64,000 bases of DNA from Cystobasidiopsis lactophilus (taxonomy: Eukaryota; Basidiomycota; Agaricostilbomycetes; Agaricostilbales; Chionosphaeraceae), in NCBI GenBank assembly GCA_001599975.1, contig BCIO01000002.1, forward strand, positions 4,252,878 to 4,316,877, given 5' to 3'. The notes beneath the pieces were generated by a model, which saw only the letters and a program-made list of their open reading frames with translations, made no database searches and had not been told where the DNA came from. The translations under genes were made by a program, and so were the position numbers. Positions 1-9,736 of this stretch are shown here, piece by piece (positions within the stretch are counted from its first letter, which is position 1; each line of letters opens with the position of its first letter).

Positions 1-798
1 CGTGAAAGCGACGAGAACAGTTTTGGTGGTATGACAGCTATGCAATGAAGAAAGTCGGTGAGAACGATGGAGAAGGTGGAAGCGGCAAACGAACACTCAC
101 CGCACCGGACAAAAGCAAGCTTGAAGCTACTGAAGCCCGATCGGTGACCGCCGCCAAGGCGAGCCACAAATGGGCTGCATGGGAGAAATAGAGGAGAGTG
201 GCAGCGGCCTGGGAGTCCAATCCCTTCGTTCGGTGAGCAAGCTGGCAGAAAACCTGGGTAGAAGGATGCGGACCTCTCTAGCATCCACCGTACTGGGAGC
301 TTGCTGCCCTCGCATCGAGTTGGTCTCTTCGATGAACTGTACACATCCAGGCTAAGAGAACGCCATGGAGCACGAAACGAGAAACTCACGTTCAGCATGT
401 CAGCATCGCCCAACTTGGGAGCCGCCAAGGACTGTCTCCGCGACCGCCCGCGCTGGGGGGCAGGGACATGGCTTTCGATTCTTTGGATTACTCTCAAAGC
501 AAGCATGTGTAGCTTCACATCCGGGAAAGCGCCTTCGTTGTCCCGCTCCTGTAATCTCCCAGACATTTCGATGGGCTCACGTCTCGTTTGGAAAAGAGCG
601 AGAACAACGCACCTGGACCAGCTTGCGATAAGCCCTGAACTGGCCATCAAAGTACCCCGGCTCCCAGGAGTCCGATGCCGCTTGATTCTCGAGGAACTTG
701 TCCTTGCAATTGTGCCGGCTATTGAGGCCGCTGAGAATCTGAACAAACAAGGCCTCTGGGGAGAGCACCTTGGGTTGTGAATGGATCAAGCTGGACAT
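1..798 (-). CDS. Hypothetical protein, 5' part (gene leaves window at left)
   Basis: Six coding exons can be placed on the minus strand: 798-613, 548-492, 431-390, 336-274, 208-101 and 37-1. All five introns (60-65 nt, one 53 nt) have GT-AG ends and keep the frame at every junction. The start is the ATG at 798 (MSSLIHSQPKVLSPEALF). The visible part is about 139 residues, helix-rich, with a Leu/Ala-rich stretch (LLYFSHAAHLWLALAAV) near residue 115. No signal peptide and no recognised catalytic motif are visible. I do not recognise the family. The gene model rests on phase agreement only; the rest of the protein lies outside the window, so a domain there could reveal its role. Confidence 0.6.
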
Positions 799-1206
799 GG
801 CGACTTTCGGGTCCCGCGACTCAGATCTGGGTTTGAACAAGGGGCGAAGTATTCAGTCGATACCGTTGTGGTCAACTCGGCCACTTGAACTCACTTATAG
901 CGCACCGAAAGTTCCGACGGTAAGGCGACCAAGTGGTTCGATATGAAGAGGGCAGTTGCCAGATTGAAAGAAGCTGAGAACGTTGGAGTGTCGTTATTCC
1001 AAGCGGGAGCTGGGAGCGCCATTTTCGGCGGCAGATCGCGTGAATCGTATAGAGCACGGATGGTCTTCTAGCGGTAGATAGCCTCTAGTCGAATGGGATG
1101 AAAGTCAAGCTCTCGAAGCGGCTTCGTGGGGCAAGAAGAAGAAGCGAACTAGCTGGCGGGTGGCAAAAAAAAATCCCAACGGTTTCTCACACAGTGTCGT
1201 GAAAGG

Positions 1207-1903
1207 TCACACTTCAGAGCCAGAGCTACTCATAGACCACTTGTACTGTCTCAAAGAGTGTGTGAGGCTGCTGAAGCCCGAAAGCAAGCGGGATGTGGGT
1301 CTTCTTAGCTGTCCAGCCCACTTGAACATGACGCTGTTGCCCGCCAAAGCCACGTATGGCGCCCTGATCATACCAGTACCAGAACCAAAGCCACCAATCA
1401 CTGCCCCCTGTAGTCATTTGAGGCCATCGTTAGCTCAAGTCCCTCGGTGGACGCAGCGCTGTTCAGCTCACCGACAGCATTCGACGTAACAGCCGCTCGG
1501 CGTGCACCTTTGCCAGCGGCTCCGGTACGTCATTATACATCTAAAATACACAAACACATAAATTTAGCTTTGCATTCAAATCAAGAGCCATTTGGCTCAC
1601 CGCTGGTCTCGTTTTGTGCTACCCGCGCAGGCAAACTCGCTCTGATGCAGATGCATCCCGACAAGAGACATTCAATACGCAAGCATTTGACTGCGATACT
1701 GCCGAACGAGGCTGTGGGTTCGAGCTACCGTTGCCCATGTTGGAGTCAAAACTTGATATTGTGACCGGGCACTGGCGGACTCGATGGTGGACATCCACGA
1801 CGTACGCTGTGTAGATTGAAGAGACTAGCGAGCTTAACGCGACTTTGGAAGAGTCCAAGCGAACACGAAAAGAAGCAAAGTGTACATCCGTGGTCGCGGC
1901 CAA
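1207..1903 (-). CDS. Weak multi-exon gene candidate
   Basis: On the minus strand an exon at about 1535-1474 and one at 1405-1207 are joined by a good 64-nt GT-AG intron with a branch-like sequence. They read MYNDVPEPLAKVHAERLLRR in one and GAVIGGFGSGTGMIRAPYV in the other, ending at a stop at 1207. A tiny 18-nt exon and an upstream frame beginning near 1903 can be attached with matching phase. Other frames through the same exons also look partly coding (one ends KKTHIPLAFGLQQPHTLFE), so the true frame is undecided. No family recognised. Confidence 0.2.
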
Positions 1904-2689
1904 GACCCGACTATGGCGGTATTAGTCACACATCAAGCCACACGATATACCGAGCAGAGTGCTGCAATTCAACCGAACCTGTAATGAAACCGACGAGGAG
2001 TACCCTGCTTGAGGCTTCCCGCATCAAGTCCAGAGTCCGAAATGAACAGGCAGGGCCTGTGAGACGAATGCCTATACTCCGGCTCCGGTCCAACATGCGG
2101 CACTCTCCTCCTCGACGTAGAGGAAAGGTTTGTCGGCAAATGGAAGCAGCATAAGCAAGATTGTTCGATGCCGGGCGGACCGACTCCGATCACACGCGCA
2201 CATGTTTGACAGAACACAGTTCTCTGTTCTCTCTTCCGACAGAGTCGAGGCATCTCAATGAGCAGACCGGTTGAGACACGGCCATTAAATCAGCAACCAA
2301 TGAGCTGGTCCGCCGCAAACCTGTCGAAATGCGATTTGCGCCGCTCACGGGACGGCTGCTATCCACCCGAATGAAGAGCGAAATATGGGCGCCACAGCAT
2401 TACTTTTCCCCAAATTCTAATTGCAAAACATTGTATAGACCGGCCCTCCAATAAGCTTGCTATCCCTTCCAACGCTGGCCCACGCGTCAACCGCGAGGAA
2501 AGTCGCACCGGTGAGTAACGAACAGCCTCACCGAGGTGCGTGAGACAGAAGAGAGTCAAGGACAGACTCCTTAACCAGGCTCGAGAAGGAAAGAGCTGAA
2601 GGTCGTAAGCAGAAGGCTGGCTGCTATCATTTCACGTCGGTGGCGATCTTTGGCCGTTGGAAACCACAAATCACCGGAAGGGCCCAATT

Positions 2690-2905
2690 TTGCTGGGGCT
2701 GTATCAAGTTTTGCTGGATGTATCTCGGCAGATAGGGCGACACCCAATATCGACGGGAGCCGTAACGCGAACCCAATGAAGCCTTTTGGGCGGGGGAACC
2801 GCTTGTTGGGCTGCGGAGACCTTAGACTTTCAAGCTGGTTCTTGATAAGTCTCTGCGCTACCAGCTTAGTGTTGCCAAATCTACTTCGACAAAGTGACGC
2901 TTCTT
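2690..2905. repeat. Diverged intergenic repeat, copy A
   Basis: This stretch can be aligned by eye with 4030-4265. The clearest shared words are GGCGACACCCA, CGGGAGC and CCCAA.TGAA near 2737, followed by alternating matches as far as the T-rich part near 2900. The minus-strand translation of both copies keeps a similar frame for about 40 codons (shared KN.L...R..P...P.P pattern), which hints at an old duplicated coding piece, not a simple repeat. Identity looks roughly 60-70 percent by eye. Confidence 0.45.
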
Positions 2906-3080
2906 TTCTTCTTCTTTTTTGCGTCGCCCAACTCAGATACTTCAGACGCCAGCCGTTCACACACCTTAGGAACCAGCACTCACTGGGATCGCCAAAACTT
3001 GCGAGGCCTGATTCTAGGCTGGTAGCATCGTAGACAAGCGGGTTTGTAAGCGGTCGTAAATACACATCGGCCACAAGGAG

Positions 3081-3800
3081 ATGCAAAGCGCCACCGCTTC
3101 GTCTGTGCCGCAAAAACCAGGCGTCAAGCTGGTCTTGACGCGCTGCTTTGCTGGCTTGGGGCCAACATTATTAACAGACGTAAAATATTTGTCGACATCG
3201 TCCTTTTTGCTGCAATGGAGAGAATCCGGACGAGAGAAGCAATCCTCGAACCAAGCACATTCCTTGTCGCCATCATTCGCAATCGCATGCCTTGGTAAAG
3301 AGAGGACGCAGATAGCTCCAAGCAGACGGCTAGATGCGCAGAACTGGCGGTCGGAGTCGATCGATCAGCTCCTTGAAAATTGGGCAAGATTCGATGGCGG
3401 GCAAAGGAAGCGCTTCTTTCCAACGCACAGCACTATCCATTCTGGTGTCTATGTTGGATTTAAAAAGAAGTCGAAGCAACAGAGTCAGAATTGGTCGATG
3501 CCGAACGCCCTCCAAGTCCTGGCGCGCATGAGCTTCTGTCAGACTGTCGTCAATTTCCGGTGCTGTTGCCAGCTCCGACGTGGCCGAAGCTCATTTGAGG
3601 TTGATCAGATGAGCAGAAGATCTCAAAAATGCGAACAATCCGATGGATCTGGTGCAAGGGCTGATTTCGAGAGGGATGCGCGGACAGTCACCCGTGTCCG
3701 AAATGTGGTCTCATTTTGGTCTCATTTTGGTCTTATTCTCCTGTTCCGAGCTCTAAAGCATGCTATAATACAATCCAGGAGGATTTGGAGGCCAGGCTAA
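3081..3800 (+). other. Long open frame of unknown status
   Basis: A 239-codon frame open from an ATG at 3081 to a stop at 3800, long for chance at this base composition. It has no signal peptide, membrane segment or familiar motif, and is rich in Ser, Arg and Gln. It overlaps by 33 bases the end of a 180-codon minus-strand open frame (2571-3113). An 11-nt tandem repeat (GGTCTCATTTT twice, then a partial copy) sits at 3707-3735 inside it. It may be a real single-exon gene, but nothing else in the sequence supports this. Confidence 0.2.
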
Positions 3801-4029
3801 GAAGCGCCTCTCTGCCCGCTTGGCTTTCACAGCCGTTTGCCACCGTCGCTTCCGGCGGAATGGCGACACTAGGCGGGTGAGATATAGCCATTACTCGTGC
3901 TACAAACTGGGCCTTGAAAGTAGGGGCGGCGAGGTTGGAGACATAGACAAGCGTTCTTCAGCGCTTTGTTCCCGCAAATCTTGGTGACGACCGTTGTTGT
4001 GATTTAAGAACCACAACTACTTCGAAGGG

Positions 4030-4265
4030 CCAGAAGTTGCTTCAAACACTGAGATTCTAGACAGACCAAACGATTTAGCAGATGGCGACACCCATAGTAA
4101 GCGGGAGCGGATGTGAAACCCAAATGAAATCGACCTTGCAGGTTGAGGGGGGACCGCGTATGGGCGGCAGAACCGAAATTTTCCAAGCCAATTCTTGAGT
4201 TTTGGACGCTCTGTCGGCTGGTTGCCATTTTGCTCTCCGAAAGGCATCAGGTCCCTTTTTTGTTT
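4030..4265. repeat. Diverged intergenic repeat, copy B
   Basis: Partner of the copy at 2690-2905, in the same orientation about 1.35 kb downstream. Best match runs from about 4083 (GGCGACACCCA) to 4200, weaker to about 4260. The open minus-strand frame here (4017-4334) carries the residues aligned with the first copy. No terminal inverted repeats or target-site duplications were seen. Confidence 0.45.
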
Positions 4266-6251
4266 CCTGCAAGTTGAGCTCCTCGAAATTGCTTCTAGTG
4301 TCGACACGATCGAATAGAGCATTGATACATCCAACTATTTCCATGCCGTTGACAGCGGCTCTTGCATGATAGCAAAGAAGCTGTCGTCTTGAACACTGAG
4401 CAGATGCAATGGCGCCCCGTTGCGCCTGTGCCACATGAACCAAGTGACAGAGGCTGGTCTTGACCGAGACCCCTTCAAGACACTAAGCGCAAAGCCAGGC
4501 TGAAGGAAGGGAAGGTAGGCAAGATCGAGATAACCGCGTGCTCGTCGAGGAGGTGCTGGCAGCAGCATTGCCGAGCCACAGTGCAAGGCGAAAGCAGGTT
4601 CCGATCACGATCCATGATATAAATCATAACACACGTATCGAATGACTGCCAATTTGGGAGGGACAAGAAGCGCCTGAAGGTCATAGCAGAGTCTGGGTCG
4701 ATTGGCGCTCGGGAGTCCATGTGCGCAAGGGCGGGAAGTGGGACCAGACTCTAGCACGCCTTTCACATTCAGAGAGCATGTAGAACACTTTGAGGCCAAA
4801 GGCTGAAGTTTGAAAGGTGAAGGATGAGCATGGTCAGGCGCAAGAGTCGCGGCGGGCGCCAAGGCTCAAAGTGGCGAGTGGCTCAAAGAAGTGGGTCTCG
4901 TTGAAGGCTCAAGAGGGGTGGGTTTGCAAGTGGGAAGAGGGCCTTCAAAAGAGGTGAGACTAGGTCACTTCCAATCGGTTACCCCGACATGCCCTTCCAG
5001 CTACAAAATTGCCCAAGCCTGCACCCCTCCAATGGCAGCAACTCCCCCTTTGCCCATACCAGACGTCAAAGCACCACGAACGGCCAGAGGAGGGAAAGGA
5101 AGGAGGAGGAAGAAAAAGATGTGCCCTCTTGCTTTCCGATCCTTGATCCACAGAGGGTCACAACCAAGAACTGGCCTCTCCCAGCGCCAAGCCTCCCTCC
5201 TTCACACGCTCAAGAGCGCGTTCCAGAGAAGAGAGCGAGGTCGGTATGATGCCACAGGAAGAGCAAAGCAGGGGTGGGTGATCTGGCCTGAATCAGCTAA
5301 GCTCGCCGAGCTCTCGGTTTTGTTTGGTGAGCTCGGGAGTGAATAGTGCAGGCCATTTGGTGTTCGGACTCGTAAGCTTGCTCGCCAGGTCGAAGTGGCG
5401 CAAGAAGGCAAGCACAGACGACCAGACGAACTCCTGGAAAAAGAGGCAGAAAGCAAGGCAATCAGCATCTTTGTCCCTTCCGAAAGTTCAAGAATGATCA
5501 AGGGAAGCTTCAGATACTATCTAGTGTTGTGTACGGTTCATCATCGTGCCCTTTTTACAGGTGCTCGGATGTCCCAATCTACTTTTTATTTTATGCGATG
5601 GTTTTTTCATCTTGTAAACGGCGGCGGAGGAAGAAGGGCACGACAGAGGAGGAAGGGACGGGTGCTCACAAGTTTGTCTCAAGGTGTGAAGCTAGACGAC
5701 GCAGGAATATTAAGCCCGGCTACAAAGAAGGTGGTTGCGCTCAGCGGGCCTCCGAAACCCAGAAATGATGCGCGCCGTCGTCGGACACGGGCCGAGGAGC
5801 AAAGCACAAGGACAAAAGGCTCCACACAATGGTGCGCCAGTAGTGAACAATGGGCCACCCAAAGCAACAAGCGAAGCGAAAAATTTGCAAAGCGACCGAG
5901 CTGGCAATGTGTGGCTAGGCGAGCATCGGACCTGGCCGCCCCTCGCGCGGGCTTCTCTTGCTGCGACTTGTTGGCGACTGTGCTGGCTGAACGGGAGCAA
6001 GCTGTTGAAGCGCCACCGACGCCAAAATTTGCACAGCGCGCGAGTCACACCTCAGCGCGTGATCCCGGCGACAAAGGGTCGATTCCGCTGCCTTGGACCT
6101 GCACAACGAACACACCCAAAACGGCCCACGCTGCAGACGCTCAAGTACATCGTCAGTTGGTTCGGCGGCGGTGAGCCGGCCCCAGAGCCTGTCCAAAGTG
6201 AGCCCAAGCCCGCACACGTAGACTAGATCCGCAATTGACAGGGCGCCAGAC

Positions 6252-7831
6252 ATGTCGACAACCACGACCGTGGCCTCCGTGTCCGGCTTCAAGCTCAAGA
6301 TCAAGCTCAAAGTGCCCCAGGGCGAGCAGCCAGAGCCGCCGCAGGAGCAGCCGGAAGCGACGAGGCGCAAGCTGGTGCTCTTACATCCCAAATCCCCTCG
6401 CCCAGCCAGGCAGGTCCGCCGGCCAGGCAGGTACGAGGCTGACCTCCAGCCGCCTGCGCCCCAAGCCTTGAAGCGCTCCCCGCCCGCACCGAGGCCGCCT
6501 GCGAGGAGCAGCAGGCCGGTGCCCATCGTGCACGACGACGACGAGGACATCGTCATCCCGGACAGCGACGTCGAGCGCGAGGCCGCCGCCGCTGCTGCCC
6601 GACAGTCACCTCCCTCGCCCCAGCAACCTACCTTGATCGTGCGCCGGGACCCGACCAGCCCGAGCTTGGGCTCAAAGTGGTTCCAGTCCACCACCGTCGC
6701 CGGCAGGCTGGGCGAGCCCTTCTCCCCCTCCGGCTCCAAGCGCACCAGGCAGCCGCTCGTCATCTCTGACAGCGAGTACGATTCGTCTGCCGAGCACCCC
6801 ATCAAACCCAGGAAGCGCGCCCGCAAGGGTCCAAGGCTCTTCTCCAGCCCAAACAAAAAGCCTCTCTCGCCCGGCGACCCGCGGCACAGGTGCGTCGGCC
6901 CTTCTGACCTCTCAGCAATCTGTTCTGATGGTGGTGAGGTCTGTCTCACAGGCCGTTCTTGCCGCTGTACGAATTGGAGGCCGTCGAGATTCCCTATGCG
7001 TCGACGTCCACCCTCTCGCCTTTGATCGTCCGATCGGCTCCCGCTGCCCGCTCAACGACCCCTCCGCCGCCAGCAGCGGCCATCCAAGAGCCCGAGTTCA
7101 CTTTGACCACCGCCGAGCCGCTGCCGATGGACGAGGATGAGGAGCTCGAAGACGTGGAGCCCTTCCGGCCCTCGCCCGAAGCCGCGGACCACCTCCCTCC
7201 CGACGAAACCCAGTCGCCCGCCGAGCTCAACCCGGACGAGCTCAACCTCATGAAACAATTCACGACCGACGACCTGTCCTTCTTGGAGGATCTCGACACC
7301 TCGCCCTCAGCTTTGGCGCTCGACGACCGGCTAATCCCATCTGCCTCGACCTCGACCTCGGCGGCGGACTACTACAACCCTCCCACCCCGTCGCTCGTCG
7401 CACCGTCGCCTTCCGATTCCACCACCACATCGTCCTCGTCCATCTTCGACTTTGGCCCCTCGGACTTTGAGACCGACGGCGCGCCCTCCTACCACGCCCT
7501 CCTGCTCTCCCCCCAAATACCGCCTCCCTCGTCGCTGGCGGTGCTAGAGGGCTCCAAGCACATTCGAAAGCTGCGGGTGCCAAGGGCGGAAGCGGACGAG
7601 CTGACCTTGGTGTCGACGGCGATGGCGTCCGCGTCGGTCTTGTTCCAGACGGCGAGCGAGGCTGGCGAGCCGTTTGCCCACCCCGTTCAAAGGGCCATGG
7701 TCGAGATGGCCGGGGAGAAGGGCGCGGCGTTCTTGGAGGGGGTCCATCACGCGGACGACTTTGGCTGGCTCGACGACGTGGCGCTCCCTTCTGGCTCGGC
7801 CGGCTCTTCGCCGTTCGACTTGGACCTCTGA
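6252..7831 (+). CDS. Disordered acidic protein, two exons
   Basis: Exons 6252-6889 and 6952-7831 are joined by a 62-nt GT-AG intron and give a 505-residue protein. It opens with FKLKIKLKVPQGEQ, followed by long Pro/Arg-rich and Asp/Glu-rich segments (DDDEDIVIPDSD at about 97-108, a second DSEYDSS motif near 175) and a basic KPRKRARKG stretch at about 185 that could be a nuclear localisation signal. Ser/Thr-rich tracts fill the middle of exon 2. The last 100 residues are more ordered (LRVPRAEADELTLVSTAMAS) and may hold the only folded part. Alternating acidic and basic low-complexity segments suggest a nuclear scaffold or transcription regulator, but this is inference; I do not recognise a family. 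Coding is secure because both exons show strong third-position bias and the splice keeps the frame. Confidence 0.75.
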
Positions 7832-8495
7832 AGAGCCACCTTGATGTCCGAGTATGTTATCATTATTTCTGTTCACGACCCACACACCCAATCGCCCTAC
7901 CACTTCAAGACGGCGCGCGAGGGTTCGCCACCACTTTTTCTTCTTGGACGACTTAGTTCGGTTCACTTTCTTTCTTGCATCATTTCTGCCCCAGCTTTTC
8001 TTTGACGACATTTCTCTCTTCTTTCACCATCAGCAATTCCAGAACACCCATTTTGGCCCACCGGTAAACTCATTTTCGGAGTTGACACCATACGACAAGA
8101 GCTCCAACACCCCTCATCAAGCAACGCCACCACCACCTCTCTCACCAAATCTTCTCTTGGCAATCATTGGCTCTTTCCCTTCATCGGAAGTTTTGAAAGG
8201 AAGGACAAGCGGGTTGGCGGGGACCAGCGGATTTCTAAGGGTTTGGCTCTCTCGTCTTTGGCTCTCGTACAACTCAAACCACATCTCTTCTTGTACAACT
8301 TTGCCTTTGGCACACTCTTCTTCTCCTGCAAACCGACCACATTGTTTGCACCTAGGCCTCGAGGCGGGATGGCGAAAAGCTTGGGTGGCAAACGCGAACC
8401 TTTGATAAGAAAAGGGCAAATAGCCCATACATGAAAAGGTAAAACTAAGTACAAGAATGTGGATGGGCCATAAGAGCTCAGGCGGCTGGTGCACA

Positions 8496-9282
8496 TCAGG
8501 CCACCGGTGCCGAGGGAGGAGGAGGCTGAGGCTTTGTTGCCCATCCGCCCCGATCCCCGCCCTTCTGCTTCACGCGGCCCGTTGGATCACACTGTAGGCC
8601 GTTTTTTTGACAACGCGCACATGGGAAAGGAGTGTCGCTGCTCGACTGGCATCTAGCTTTTGCCGCGCGGCAGCTGATGAAAGGCTTAATATATAGTAAG
8701 AGCTGTCGAAGTCAGTAAAAGCTCACTTGTGGCAAGCTTGGCCAGCATATTTGTCCCGTCTGCGGGCTAGAGCAGCGGAGGCGAAGTTGGATGGAGTGAG
8801 GATGTGGAATTGACCGCCACCCGCGGCAGGAGTTGGTGCCTGGGTCTGCACTGCCTCAATGGCGGCAGGAGCTCCGCTAGCCGGATTACTGGCGGCGACA
8901 AAACCGGTTGCTTGATAGACCTGGCCGGGAGAAAGTGCAGGCTGGTCTGGAGGAAGTGCATGCTGTTGAACTTGGCGTTCAGGGTGCTGCTGTCCATGGG
9001 CTCCAGCGTGAAGGGGGGGCCAGTCCATTGCCCCTTGGTGACAGATGTATCTAACGACACCTAGGCCTTGGTCGCTGTGCACGTGGTAGCCTTTGATGTT
9101 GCAATGGACGGTAGGCATGGCAGAAACAGGGCGACAGCTGACGACGAGATCTGTCGCCACCCCATTGATGTCACACGCGCTGCGAACGTAGACGGGCGCA
9201 AGAACTCACTAGCTGTCGAAGATTTGCTGTCAGAGTCGATGGACGCCGAGGACAGAGAGACAGAACGAGACGTGGCGTTCAT
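8496..9282 (-). CDS. Zn2Cys6 binuclear-cluster protein, 5' end uncertain
   Basis: Splicing out a 53-nt intron (8674-8726) joins two exons into a complete Zn2Cys6 cluster: CHNC, RAAKAR, C, nine residues, CARC, QKNGLQ, C, i.e. the C-x2-C-x6-C-x9-C-x2-C-x6-C pattern that defines fungal GAL4-type DNA-binding domains. The stop follows only about 30 residues later (8496-8498), so the cluster is C-terminal. Upstream coding exons 8876-8727, 9060-8921 and one ending at 9110 join in phase through introns of 44 and 49 nt. They give Ala/Pro-rich linker (APAAIEAVQTQAPTP) and a globular-looking part (KGQWTGPPFTLEP). The first exons are unclear; a good ATG lies at 9282 (MNATSRSVSLSSASID). Expected role is a sequence-specific transcription factor. 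Most family members carry the cluster near the N-terminus, so the order here is unusual. Confidence 0.6.
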
Positions 9283-9736
9283 CCCAAGACCATGATGAAA
9301 CGTGGTTGTTGTGGCGGTGCCTCCTGCGTTGTCTTGACATGTTAGTCGTAAAGGTGGGACTCAGCGCAGTGCGGCAGGCACAGTCACTTCGCCAGCAAAG
9401 ACGCTGCCGAGGGGCGGGCCGGTAGTTGCATTCAGCGCGTAACAAAGGGACATCTGGCAAAGAGGAGAAAAGACAGCAACATAACGGCCTTGTTTGCAAC
9501 AAGGAAAGACAGAGGAGCAAGAGGATTGCTCCAAAACCGACGAGGACAACAAAGCAAGGAAACTTGCCAGGAGCTGCCTGTTAATCAGTCCTAGCACTGT
9601 TCGGGAGCAAAGACGTCTTCTTATGCATTCAAGTGGCATCCCAGAGGTGAGCAGCCAGGCAGAACAGGGCATTTTGGGCAACAAGGAAGCAGGTTGTTGA
9701 CGGCCGACGAAGATGAACCTGTTGTGAAGGGAGGCC

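Larger units (their letters stand above)
799..6251. other. Long stretch without a firm gene
   Basis: Between the unknown gene at the left end and the gene starting at 6252 nothing reaches firm gene status. The stretch holds two diverged copies of a ~200 bp sequence (about 2690-2905 and 4030-4265), a weak minus-strand gene candidate (about 1207-1903), open frames at 2571-3113 (minus), 3081-3800 (plus), 4891-5346 and 5395-6174 (plus), and an 11-nt tandem repeat near 3707. The 4.9-6.2 kb part is purine-rich and lies just upstream of the 6252 start, so it may be promoter and 5' leader. Confidence 0.5.

Noticed and set aside
5395-6174. 259-codon plus-strand open frame as a separate gene
   Set aside because: Low-complexity Arg/Ala-rich translation in GC-rich DNA directly upstream of a gene start; no motif or splice support.
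5915-6949. 344-codon minus-strand open frame
   Set aside because: Antisense to the GC-rich first exon of the disordered protein; codon bias and splicing support the plus strand.
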